Assembly (NCBI RefSeq): GCF_000485595.1
Contig: NW_014577089.1
Coordinates: forward strand, 95,648-124,818
Origin: Priapulus caudatus
Lineage: Eukaryota; Priapulida; Priapulimorpha; Priapulimorphida; Priapulidae
Direction of reading: 5' to 3'
Length of the DNA stretch: 29,171 nucleotides
Part shown: positions 10,031 to 19,743 of the stretch, piece by piece
How the letters are laid out: each line of letters starts with the position of its first letter
Numbering within the stretch: position 1 is the stretch's first letter
Notes under the pieces: model-generated
What the model saw: only the letters and a program-made list of their open reading frames with translations
Database searches by the model: none
What the model was told of the DNA's origin: nothing
Program-made: the position numbers and the translations under genes

Positions 10031-10620
10031 GCTCACATCTCTCACTCCCACACTACCTGCAAAGAGGTGAGGCGGCGACCTCAGGCGCCGTGCTTTCAGT
10101 GTACGTAGTATGATTCATATTCGCCTACCACACTGCGTTCCCAGTCTTGGCTTCCCGCGACGCACAGAGGATGCTACTGGTCCACAATGAACGATTGCTC
10201 GTGGTCTTACGGTTTATTGGCAGGACTTCGCGGCGGCGCTGTCCGTTGACTGTTTATCATAGTCGTGATTGCGACAATCCCAGCAGCATCGTGAGTGAAT
10301 GCACTAGCTGATTAAACTCTCTGCGTGTGATTATTATGATCGCCACCGACAAAACACATACGTAGTTGTCATTGTAGTAAAATATGTCGACCGATGTGTT
10401 AACTGGATTAAGAGGCGATGATGATTGGTCATTTACAAGTGGCTGCACCTTCTGTTTCGAATGTAATCTATCATTGCTGATAATGGAAGATACAAGGTGG
10501 GAAGGGGGAAATAGACATTATATTGTGTTTGACGGCGACAAATCTAAGAGCAAGACGGTCACAGAATAAACGTCGTCGCGATAAAAGGTAGAACGATCAC
10601 TTGTTTTGCTCGATACTGCA
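10031..10620. other. Unique DNA without a recognisable gene
   Basis: Mixed sequence. A 61-codon + frame (10384-10569) and a 63-codon minus frame overlap here. Neither has a recognisable motif. Confidence 0.5.
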
Positions 10621-10700
10621 TGGCTACTTACGTATTTACGATTCTTGCAAGTAGCCACGTTACCTATATCCGTTTAATGGACGCAATAACGTTATTGCGT
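10621..10700. other. Stem-loop followed by a perfect 20-bp palindrome
   Basis: TGGCTACTT (10621-10629) is complementary in inverted order to AAGTAGCCA (10649-10657) with a 19-bp loop. At 10681-10700 lies ACGCAATAACGTTATTGCGT, which equals its own reverse complement at all 20 positions. No transposon end, tandem array or simple repeat accounts for either. Possible roles are a dimeric protein-binding site or a relic of an inverted duplication; neither is shown. Confidence 0.75.
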
Positions 10701-11059
10701 AATTTATCTGATCGTATTCTCTTTGGCACACTTAGATGTTCAAGTACAGCAGAGATCGGTTTTTCCGCCTTACATGGTAATAAGTATTATCCCATAAAAA
10801 TAAGCAAGACCAGCTTACTAACCGTCGGACACTATAAAAACAACCAATAAACCCATAAATAGTATCCATGAGAAGCGAGTGAACAGGCGACGGAAGACAT
10901 TCGGGCGTTCTTTTGATACTGGGTCGCCATTAGCGGCCGCTGTTGTGACGTGTGACCTTGCACGCAAAAGCACTTTCCCGCTAAATGAGTTTATAACCCT
11001 TTCACCTCAGTGGGGTTGCCATGCCGATACGCTCCCTTACTCCGATATCTTCCCCCTGC
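10701..11059. other. Unique DNA without a recognisable gene
   Basis: Spacer between the palindrome and the next ACGC tract. Short frames only (76 codons, 10620-10850; 110 codons, 10879-11211, the latter running into the ACGC repeat). No domain recognised. Confidence 0.5.
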
Positions 11060-11166
11060 CACACGCACATTCATACACACCCATACACACATGCGCGCGC
11101 ACGCACGCACGCACACGCACGCACGCACACGCACGCACGCACGCACGCACACACACGCACACACAT
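11060..11166. repeat. (ACGC)n / (CA)n microsatellite
   Basis: CACACGCACA leads into ACGC tetramers with interspersed ACAC. It is simple-sequence DNA. The overlapping + frame reads His-Ala-Arg-Thr repeats and is not a gene. Confidence 0.93.
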
Positions 11167-11920
11167 CTAGAGCTTGTTAAACGCCACCGCCGTGGGCGGA
11201 AGCAGCGCTAGCGCACGCCGAGCTTGCCGTATAGAATACGATAACAGGGGTAACGTGTTTAATGGTGCAATCGAATCGCCAGCGATTGTTTTGATTACCC
11301 ATTGGATAATATTCGGCTCGGGAGGAAGGAGTTATTTCTGTACGAGATAAGCGCCATGGGGGAATTCTTCACGCTGACAGACGCGTCCAGCCTCCGAGGC
11401 TTCACACTCATCATACGTGTTTTCCGTCTTGTTGATTTTTTTGCTATGGCAGCACATAGAATTACGATAGGGGCATGTCTCATTTGTGCAAACTGTGTTT
11501 TTTCAGCTTCACAGTGAAATGGCGGAGGCGCACGCACGATATTGTTAAGAAACGTTCATCATCGGCATATGGATTTACGTCTAGGCACGCGAGCGAGGGC
11601 GCGTTTGTGAATCAGCGTGTGTAGATTGGTTAAAGACGTTTGTCATGTAGAAGAAAAGTATAATATCAATATTTTGCGTTGAGTGACGAAAGACGGGCGA
11701 AGAGGGAGAAAGAGAGGCCCCATGGTTGCTGTGTTAGAATCATACACACAGGAATGCGAGACTAATCGAACGGTCCAAGCACTTCAACGTGATTACTTTA
11801 ACTATTGAAAATTATATTAACTCAACATGATTACACTTAATATGATGATTAAGACGAATGACTAAATCGAGGCAGTCATGAGAAAACCACGTCCTTTGTC
11901 TCCGGCCTCAGCGCAGCGCA
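11167..11920. other. Unique DNA without a recognisable gene
   Basis: Mixed sequence, AT-rich around 11790-11870. Frames of 71 and 80 codons overlap in antisense at 11295-11537; neither translation is recognisable. Confidence 0.55.
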
Positions 11921-11941
11921 GGGGGGGGGGAGGGGAGGGGG
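11921..11941 (+). repeat. Poly-G tract, G-quadruplex type
   Basis: Ten guanines, then A, four guanines, A and five guanines. Four G runs can be drawn from it. Such runs are also prone to length errors in sequencing. Confidence 0.85.
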
Positions 11942-12625
11942 TAGCAGCAACTGAATGTCGTATTTAAAAAAAACACCAATCATACAAACGGAACCCCTTA
12001 TACAGTAAGTGCAAACGTAATTGTCAGTCATGCACGTGTTTCCAGTGTATGTGACATGCTGAAATTCTATTTTACAGTCTCGGTGGCAATTGGTCACGTG
12101 GGGATTGTAAAAACCTAAAGAACCCTTTGATGCCTACAGAACTATACCTAAACCCATGCTAACAACTAGGGCTAGTAGGCCCGCAGGGGCAGGCTCATGT
12201 GTGGCGCTCCACTACCCCATACCCTGCTGCGGAAAATGAACCTGCATTTAATCCAATATCGCAATAATTGTTTTGCACATAAATTCGGTTAGCCGCTGCA
12301 TGACATCACCGCCGTGCCGAGGCATGCGGCCCCAGCATCTTCGCAATTACGTGTCGCTATTCGATACAAAAGCAATTGTTTCTACCCGATTCGGAGGCGC
12401 GCGCGCGCACACGAGTGAATTCACACAGAGGAGGGCCTACGTTCGTATAGCAGTGGCGCCGCGCACCCCGTCGTCGCTCGTCCCCACTCTTCTCTGCAAC
12501 CGCGCGCCCTTCCGCGCCCTCCGTCGATCCTACATACACATCAACAGTACATAATAGAGATGTATTATGTACTCTTACTATTATCTATTATGTACTCTTG
12601 ATATACATGGAGGATTTTCTCCGTC
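11942..12625. other. Unique DNA without a recognisable gene
   Basis: Mixed sequence; GC-rich with GCGCGCGC near 12401-12408, then pyrimidine-rich CCGCGCCCT near 12510. TATTATGTACTCTT is present twice (near 12562 and 12586), a short tandem duplication. No gene recognised. Confidence 0.55.
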
Positions 12626-12700
12626 CCTACCCCCCCCCCCACACCCACGAGAAGCCTTCACAGCGCCCTCCTCCTCATCCCCCTCCCTCACACGCGCTCC
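12626..12700. repeat. C run and CCCTCC pyrimidine tract
   Basis: A run of about ten or more cytosines from 12629 is followed by CCTCC/TCCCCCTCCCT pyrimidine-rich DNA. It is low complexity; the complementary strand is G-rich. Confidence 0.8.
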
Positions 12701-13437
12701 CTCCTCCGCGTTGACAATCTGTGACTGCGGCCGACCGTGGCGTGATGGCATGCCGCGCTGACTCACCGTCGGCTCAACTAAATGCATCATATTACATGTA
12801 TATATCTTCCTATCAGGCCACTGCAGAACGGAGCGGCATTGTTACGCTCGGCGCTGTCCCGTCCTATTATCTGCACCCCCCACCGGCTGCGAGGAAAAAA
12901 TGCGAGGAGGGAAATGATAATCTCGAACTATCTCTCTGTGGGATTATGATAGACACTGGAGTTTGTTTGCTCGGCCGCACAATAATTCCGCTCGGCAATA
13001 AACTGCCAGAAGCTACGCACACGTCGCAACACGACGACTCGGAAACAGAGCAGAAAGAGGAGCGGGAAGAAGGGGTGTGCTGAAATGAATCAGGAGGGCC
13101 CGGCTTCCTTTCGAGCGCGCAAATGAAGTCATTTGCATTATCGAGGCTGTGACGCATTACGCCGCGAACGCGACCGCGAACAAACACGAGCATTTCCGCC
13201 GCCGTACGGCCGACACGCGGAGGGAGACAATAGCTTATCAATGCGACAAACCAGAACATTCGGTACCCACGCACCAGCGCAGGCGATCGTGTGGAGGAAG
13301 GAAGACCCGTCAAATTGCAAACATGGTGGAAACGGATTAGCATTTCTGCGCGCCCCTCGTAGTGGTTGATGTCATTTGCGGATGTAAGACCCGTAGCTAA
13401 TAATGACGCGTTCAGCGAAAGAAGTGAAGATAATCAT
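12701..13437. other. Unique CpG-rich DNA with a POU octamer
   Basis: Long overlapping frames exist on both strands (12721-13083 plus, 120 codons; 12867-13343 minus, 158 codons). Neither has a recognisable domain. AT-ending stop triplets are rarer in this GC-rich DNA, which lengthens chance frames. The perfect octamer ATTTGCAT lies at 13131-13138. A related TCATTTGC occurs again near 13372. Confidence 0.5.
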
Positions 13438-13731
13438 CAACATGTTCGGCTAGCATCTATGACAAATACGACATACGCATATACGCTCTCCTATGACACT
13501 ATTTGTCATAGGAAGATACTTCCTATGACAAATATTGTTGTATGTGTTGTGCGCATCATAGGAGTTTAGGAGCGCTATTATGAACGCAAGCAGTGAATTT
13601 CAGCTGTATAGAGCGGACCGAAGTTTTGCCAATATTTGCCATATAGGAAGAATCTTCCTACGACAAATAGTGTCATAGGAGAGCGTATATTCGTATGCCG
13701 TATTTGTCATAGATGCAAGCAGAACATGTTG
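13438..13731 (-). mobile_element. Miniature inverted-repeat transposon, copy 2, inverted and without target duplication
   Basis: 294 bp, oriented opposite to the other two: its centre (about 13538-13631) is the reverse complement of theirs. Both ends begin CAACATGTTC, the left-end type, whereas copies 1 and 3 have one CAACATG end and one CAGCCTG end. Its arms disagree at the sub-terminal site (GCTAGC at 13438 side, GCTTGC at 13731 side), while within copies 1 and 3 the arms agree. The 7-bp flanks TAATCAT and CGAGTAC do not match. It is probably a recombinant or gene-converted copy. The arm nearest 13731 has lost its internal palindrome symmetry through substitutions near 13640-13660. Confidence 0.93.
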
Positions 13732-13790
13732 CGAGTACGCACACGCACTTGTTCGCACGCACGCAGTCACGCACAAACACACGCGGGTAT
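13732..13790. repeat. ACGC-rich low-complexity flank
   Basis: Irregular ACGCACACGCAC and GCACGCACGCAGTCACGC repeats directly abut the right end of transposon copy 2. Confidence 0.75.
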
Positions 13791-14440
13791 ATTCATGGGG
13801 GGAGTGCGTATTTTCTACACGACATTTCATCAGTGATCATGCAGCGTCTCTCCTCACACACGAGCCTACGCGCCTGTGTGCGCAAACACAGTGATATCAC
13901 CACCACGACCGAGGACAGAGCCAAGTAAACGACTGTTGTTAAGACCACTTTCGGAGAAAAGGGCTGAAAATACTAAAGCCTGATGCAAACACGATCGAAC
14001 ATCAAAGGCCATTAAGCGCAATGTCACTCTGCCAAATAACCGAACGCAGCCGCGCCGACGAGCAGTGTACGCATCAATGGCGCTAGCGTGGTGGTGGTGG
14101 GGGGGGACAACGTGGATGCTGCGTGCTCATCGAGGATGAATGAAGCCAGGCGGCCGAGTGACCGCGAGCCAGATAAAGATATGCATTAAACCCATGCATA
14201 GCTGCGCAGAAACAACAATCGGGCGAGTTTTTTCGCCAAACAAAGACGAGAGCGCAATACGCGCGCGCAAAAAAAACCGCGCATGACGACGCGTTGCTAT
14301 ATCAACAGCGCAGGAACGCAATCGCCTCGTTCTCTGGCCACGCTCAAGTGAAGCACTCAGAGGTGGCATCTACGAGCGTCGACTCTGACTCATTAGCCCA
14401 ATTTGAATAGTGTGCAGCAATCTGCATTCCAATGTTTGAC
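13791..14440. other. Unique CpG-rich DNA, no gene
   Basis: Mixed GC-rich sequence with a TGG/poly-G run (14088-14106). Short frames occur on both strands with no recognisable domains. Confidence 0.5.
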
Positions 14441-14470
14441 GCGAGTCCCGCGGGGCACGCGGGACAAAGC
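14441..14470. other. GC-rich hairpin
   Basis: GTCCCGCG and CGCGGGAC form an 8-bp inverted repeat around the 5-base loop GGGCA (about 14444-14464). It could form a very stable hairpin. It has no downstream T run, so it is not a bacterial-type terminator. No function can be assigned. Confidence 0.7.
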
Positions 14471-15506
14471 GCGCGCGGGCCCCCAGAGACGAGACGAAAC
14501 GTCACCGAGGAAAGAGCCAACAGATGGAGATACACGCCGTGGCGAACAAGATATCTCTTCTGAGTGGCAAAACACACGAAGGAAACTAATTGTTAGATGG
14601 GTAACGCAGATAGATATTAAACCGGCAGTGTATTAGGGTCGCCAACAAAAGCACGAAAAACGAATAACCGGGCAGATCCGCGACCCAGCAATATCTCGGT
14701 GCGAAGTGCCAATTATACTAGAGATGTAGCGGCTCCAATATTAGTCTAGCGCACAATATAAGGACGAGCCAACGCCACCAATCAGCACGCTTCAAAGGAA
14801 AAACATACGGCAAAGACAACAGAGACGTGCCAATATGATCTTTGGTACGTCATATTGCAATAATAACACAGTGACGGTGCGAGGACGCCACAAAAGGGAA
14901 AACATCATTATTAGGGTTATACGATCGAGCGCACACACGCGCGAGCGCGCCACAACAAGTATAAGCGGATCAGAGACCGCTAGCACATTCAGAAACTATA
15001 GACAGCGAACTGTACAGTGGAGTATACATCCTTGTACATATTTCATGTAGAATGACACGGCGCTCACTAAATACGCTGTCGTTCCTTACGAAACTCATGC
15101 TGGTGGTATTGATGAATCGGGCATACAATTCCACCGACTTTTCTTGCATGGCTTTAGTCACACGAATCACACCATGCATATACGTGCAGCACGGAATGTT
15201 TGCCAGTACCTGCAACTGTAAAGATCAACCCGGCCTACTTTCACATTTAATTACAGCAGAAACAAGAAATAAAAGCAGCGGGAATCGATAACAAGCGCTT
15301 AATTAACCGCCGCATTTTCCCGCGAACCTAGATTCGAACGACTGCATAGAAGCATTCAGCGAGAATAAGTCGTTGCAGGGCAGCAGCTATAATACACTCA
15401 CACGATCACAGCAGGTATACCGGTGTGCAGCAGCCGACCGGAGAACTCCGCCCGGGCCTCCCAACCTTCATCATCTACGGTACGCGCTCTCGTTGCGACG
15501 CCTTAA
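14471..15506. other. Unique DNA without a recognisable gene
   Basis: About 1 kb of mixed sequence. Frames of 64-81 codons on both strands overlap one another and lack known motifs. No tRNA-like fold was recognised. Confidence 0.55.
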
Positions 15507-15580
15507 ACTCATAACTCTCACCATAACTCATTCACTCACTCACTCACCATTAACACTCACTCATTAACTCATAAACTCAT
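15507..15580. repeat. ACTCA-type microsatellite
   Basis: Irregular CTCA, ACTC and ACTCATT units, the densest part being (ACTC)n near 15530-15548. It is simple-sequence DNA. Confidence 0.85.
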
Positions 15581-15699
15581 CTCACCACACAGCTTCACAC
15601 TTACAGCGACACAGCTGCCGTGCATACCGACGTTCCCCACCACCTTCACGCCCGTGTGTTTGCGCCTAATGGTGTACAGCCGCCGCCGCCGGCGCCGCC
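15581..15699. other. Short unique spacer with a CCG patch
   Basis: Unique sequence leading into GCCGCCGCCGCCGGCGCCG (about 15681-15699). No gene. Confidence 0.5.
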
Positions 15700-15931
15700 G
15701 ACGACGACGACGACGACGACGCCGTGACTGCGGCACGTTTAACCTGCGCGTGTTCTAACCAGGCGGCGCGCGACCCGACGACGACGACGCCGTGACTGCG
15801 GCACGTTTAACCTGCGCGTGTTCTAACCAGGCGGCGCGCGACCCGACGACGACGACGCCGTGACTGCGGCACGTTTAACCTGCGCGTGTTCTAACCAGGC
15901 GGCGCGCGCGACCCGACGACGACACACGACG
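15700..15931. repeat. 68-bp minisatellite, three near-perfect copies
   Basis: A (GAC)n lead-in (15700-15720) is followed by units starting at 15721, 15789 and 15857, each beginning GCCGTGACTGCGGCACGTTT and ending in a GAC triplet run. The first two are identical as read; the third has one extra CG. Since 68 is not a multiple of 3, the array is unlikely to code. Such identity implies recent duplication, and a short-read assembly could have collapsed a longer array. Confidence 0.96.
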
Positions 15932-16489
15932 GCACCGAGCAGCGACGACGCAGCGACGACGCAGCGCCCCGCACACTTCACGCACGTATCATATTCGTAT
16001 CACGCACCCTCTACGTGCTAATGGCGTCCCGTTACCCCAGCAGCTATTCAGTGTTTACCGCGCGCGCGCGTTTTACGGCCACTGCTGTCGCACGCAAAGC
16101 GCTCGCATTAGCGCCACGACGCGCCTCTACGCGCTTCTACGCGCGCGCGCGTGTCGTAAACCAATTACTAGCGCCCGAACATTATGCATATATCGCGGCA
16201 CGGCTATTCACGCGCGGGTTTATGCATGCAACGCCCTAGTTGACTGGAGCGCGCGGGGGGGGGATGCCAGGATGGCTTCAGCGAACAGGCCGCGGTAAGG
16301 CCTATTGTGTGAGCTGAAACTGCGCACGCGAGCAGGCGGACGGGCGGGCAGGCCGGCGGGCGGGCGGGAGTTCAGGCGGGCGCAGCATTATCAGCGGCAA
16401 GCAGGGTGTTGGGCTTCCTGCGGGCCGGATGACGGAGCACGGGGAATCAGAGCCTGACTGACGACTGTGTAGCAGGAGAGGGTCGCGAG
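15932..16489. other. CpG-rich unique DNA with two (CG)6 runs
   Basis: Perfect CGCGCGCGCGCG runs lie at 16059-16070 and 16140-16151. They are bracketed by GTTTAC on the left and GTAAAC on the right, an inverted forkhead-type core. A G run of nine or more lies near 16254-16263, and a GGCGGGCGGGC repeat near 16338-16382. A 74-codon + frame (16015-16239) is not recognisable. Confidence 0.6.
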
Positions 16490-16975
16490 AGGGAGACAAT
16501 GAGATATATATAGAGAGAGAAAGATAGAGAGAAAGTAAGAGAGAGAGAGAAATATAAAAAGAGAGAGAGAGAGAGAAATATAGAAAGAGAGAAAGAGAGA
16601 CCGAGAGAGAGAACGAAATATAGAAAGAGAGAAAGAGAGACCGAGAGAGAAAGAGAAAGAAAAAGAGAGACCGAGAGAGAAAGAGAAAGAAAAAGAGAGA
16701 AAATGAGAGCGAGCGCGTGCGAGAGAGAAGAGCAAGGGCGTGAGGCAGAACGAGAAAGAGAAAGAAAGCGAGAGAAAGCAAGAGATATACAATGGAAAAG
16801 CGCGCTCGAGAAAGAACGGGAAAAGAGTATGAAAGTGCGAGAATGAGACAGCGAAACACTCACGTCGACAGAGACTGAGATAGACGGACAGACAGACAGA
16901 CAGACAGACGGAGAGAATGAGCGAGCGAGCGAGCAAGCGAGCCGGGGGAGAGCGAGAGAGCGGTAGAGAGAGAAG
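16490..16975. repeat. Long interrupted (GA)n polypurine tract with GACA repeat
   Basis: About 480 bp of GA-dominated + strand. A higher-order unit with core GAGAGACCGAGAGAG recurs three times near 16595-16680. A (GACA)n run of about six units lies near 16884-16910, and GAGC repeats near 16918-16940. Minus-strand frames of 185-238 codons translate it as Ser-Leu-Phe runs and are artefacts. Confidence 0.95.
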
Positions 16976-18567
16976 GCATAAGCGGTAGAAAACGGTAAGT
17001 AATAGTAAGGTAGACGGTAGAAATCGAGATTCGTAAATATCCCAACAGGCGCAGGACGGCGCGCGTGCATGCAAGCACGACGGCGCAGCAGCGCGTGATG
17101 AGGACATCCCGCCGCCCTGTATATGTTCCGTTTGTGTGTACTACTCAGTCAAACGCGGAAGCCCGATAATCCATTATAAATAACAGCGTCGTTACAGTCA
17201 GAGGGGGGCCAGCACACACCACGTCCCATATGTTTCCTCCTGCACAGCTGCTGGTGGCTCTCACTCATGGGGTAAAAATGTGCAACATCCATAGCAAACA
17301 GGCCCTCGGTTTGTTGCCGTACACACTCGTTGTCGCTGTTGCAGCGTACGGGGCTTTTTCACTTGAACTTTTGCCAGTTTCAGGTTTTTCGGAGGAAACG
17401 AAACAGTTACGTGTTAGCGTACTACCGATGCACGGCGCTTTTTTTGGTATCGAATTCCACCAAAAACTTGCAGTAATACCATTGACAGAAATCCAGGAAA
17501 TGCGGAAGTACTCTGATTTCAAAGCATTCGTGCTTGCGGAACTATTAACGAGAAAAAGTCGACCATGCGTGTATTGTAACTCGTGTTACCCATACACTAT
17601 AGTGCATTTGATGTTTCCAAGCATAGTACCATATAGAAGCACACATCTTCGACTTTAGATTTGTCTTTCAGCATATTATTTCATCAGTCTTAACCGTTAA
17701 GCCTTCGTCAGCAATCTTCCGTTATAAACACATGTCCTTTCCAACTAGAAACATGCATTTTGAATGAACACTTCAAGTAGGATTGACTTCTGATCATGTC
17801 CTGAGGGTCCCGTGAATAATGAGGCACGAGTCGGCAGGCATATTTAAGCTTTGAAGTCAGTAAGTCAAGCCAAGTGCCATGGATTGAATTCATGTAATTA
17901 GATCACATTCAATTTATCAAAAGCACATGATAAATATTGGTAATAAACTAACCGAAATTATATGTACCCAAGATGACGTAACATTGCGATGAGCGACGAG
18001 AGATAAAGCACGCCGTCATTTCAAAAACAAACAGCACATTATTTTGTGATTAATTAGAACAGCACACGTGCCACGTATCTTATCATCCACCGCCATCCCG
18101 TTAAACACAATAAAAACAAAACTCAACTTATCGAAAAACCCAACAAGCAACAAAGAAATGTTTTGTAATGCGCGACAAAAACTCGAAGAGTTAAAAAGTG
18201 GCGAGCTTGTTAATATCGATCAGCGAAGCTCGTCTACTGTGTACTAGTTGTGCGACTGAACCTCGTAATACAATGACAGCCAATTACTTCCGAAACAATA
18301 CGCCAGATGAGCGGTATTAGCATACTGTTTAATTAGGCAAACGAAATTACGCAGGTTAACGAAATAAAGGATCGCCATGCGAGAAAAACGCCCATTACAA
18401 GTAGAATAATCGCAATACACAGCGTATATATGCATGCGTAAAATCCATAATGGGGAAAAAGAATCGATTGAATCTTTCTAAAAGTGGTGCACGTCCAAAA
18501 AGCTCGCTGACAATCGATTAAAATTAAGATCAATGCCCCCGATGTGGGATGAAGGGGGGTTACCTTG
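16976..18567. other. Unique, AT-richer DNA; one weak reading frame
   Basis: About 1.6 kb without repeats. A 142-codon + frame (17230-17658) is the longest frame in the window that is not repeat-driven. Its translation (MFPPAQLLVALTHG...) has a hydrophobic stretch near residues 27-50 and three Cys near residues 113-119, but no family I recognise. An 85-codon frame lies antisense to it. Chance could yield a few frames of this length in the window. The palindrome CACTATAGTG, the core of the 26-bp array at 7974, recurs singly at 17595-17604. Confidence 0.45.
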
Positions 18568-18860
18568 AATTCTACCGCATATTCAGCTAGGTATAGTAAC
18601 AGCTATAGCGATATCTAGTTATAGCTACCGCACCCTCATAATGTTTCTACCGCGTCTCCCTTTAGGTACTGGTAGTAACAGCTATAGCAGTATCTGGTTA
18701 CCTACTGCACCCTTACAATGTTTCTACTGAATTATCAGGTAGTGACAGCTATAGAAATATTTAGATACCTACTGAATATAACTCTCACAATGTTTCTGCC
18801 GAGTTCTACCCTTTAGCTAGTGACAGCTATAACAGATCTAGTTATCTACTACCCCATCCC
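18568..18860. repeat. Degenerate tandem repeat, unit about 67-79 bp, four copies
   Basis: The anchor TAGTAACAGCTATAG (later TAGTGACAGCTATA) starts at 18594, 18673, 18740 and 18818. It is followed in order by ATCTAGTTA / ATCTGGTTA, CTACTGCACCC and CAATGTTTCTACCG-type segments. Spacing varies because of indels, and copies differ by scattered substitutions, so the array is older than the 68-bp one. No coding frame is shared between units. Confidence 0.9.
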
Positions 18861-19644
18861 TGTGATTGGCTATACGCTCACATGAACAGCACACGCTGGA
18901 GTAAGTAATTCGGCTAGGTTACACTTACGAATAAAGGCATGATCTTTCCTTCAGTACATAAACACAGCTCTCAGTCGGCTGCGCGTGTATAGGGAGGAAG
19001 GGATTCTCGCCGCATCCATCCGCTGGTGTTCGCGCAGCATCACCGACGTCCGTCGCGCGGCAGGCGACACCACATCCTCCGCAGCAGCCCAGCCGCGATC
19101 TGCGGGTTTTCACGATAACAAACGGTCGCTAACGGTGATTGTCTCCGCCCGCTCTTCCCGACTGCGTGCGAGGTGAACGTGACCCAGTAAGAGGCGCGCT
19201 GCCGACAGTCGACGGGTAGAAGATTCGCGTGCACCAAGCAGGCGTGTTGTCGTCGTCCCCCTGGGAGACTGCGACGTGGCGGTCAGCGCGGAAACTCAAC
19301 ACGCCGACCTGTCAATTATCTATCGCTGCGGACCCCGCGAAGCCACGCCAACACAAACACACAAATAACACTGATAAACACGACGGATGACGTGGTGGCG
19401 GGGGGGAGGGAGCGGATCGACACGGCCGACACCGGCTCAGCAGGCCGGCAGAACACGTGTCACTATCTGCGCGATCCAACCACTGCTACGGCGCGCGCGC
19501 GAGCGCGTGAATAGACGGCTTAGATGAGTCAGGAGTGAATCAGAATAGCTGCGTGTGTGACGCGAGCACGCGAGCAACTGAAGCCAGCCAGCGCTGCGTG
19601 CTCGCGTCGCACGGGCGCGCGCGGGCAGCAGCGCTGCGTGCGGC

Positions 19645-19645
<1 letters not shown>
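18861..19645. other. CpG-rich unique block, no gene proven
   Basis: From about 18970 the sequence is rich in CpG (CGTCGCGCGGC near 19051, GCGCGCGCGAGCGCG near 19492). Together with the CAG array this could be a promoter or first-exon region, but no TATA, splice or conserved protein signal supports that. Short overlapping frames occur on both strands. A G-rich run lies near 19398-19410. Confidence 0.45.
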
Positions 19646-19692
<47 letters not shown>

Positions 19693-19743
19693 CATCAGCA
19701 GCAGCAGCAGCAGCAGTAGTAGTAGCAGCAGCAGCAGCAGCAG
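19646..19743. repeat. Compound (AGC)n/(AGT)n trinucleotide array
   Basis: About 98 bp of pure triplets: AGC, then about five AGT, one ATC, AGC again, three AGT, then AGC to the end. Because it is pure triplet DNA, several frames stay open on both strands (poly-Ser, poly-Ala/Val, poly-Leu). Four overlapping frames of 70-118 codons result, and none is supported outside the repeat. Confidence 0.95.

Noticed and set aside
12721-13343. 120-codon + and 158-codon minus overlapping frames
   Set aside because: GC-rich DNA has fewer stop triplets. Neither product has a recognisable domain, and they are mutually antisense.
14444-14464. Rho-independent terminator
   Set aside because: The hairpin has no following T run, and no bacterial gene is present.
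16302-17107. Minus-strand frames of 185-238 codons, Ser/Leu/Phe-rich
   Set aside because: They translate the GA/CT tract. Three overlapping frames are all open, which is typical of simple repeats.
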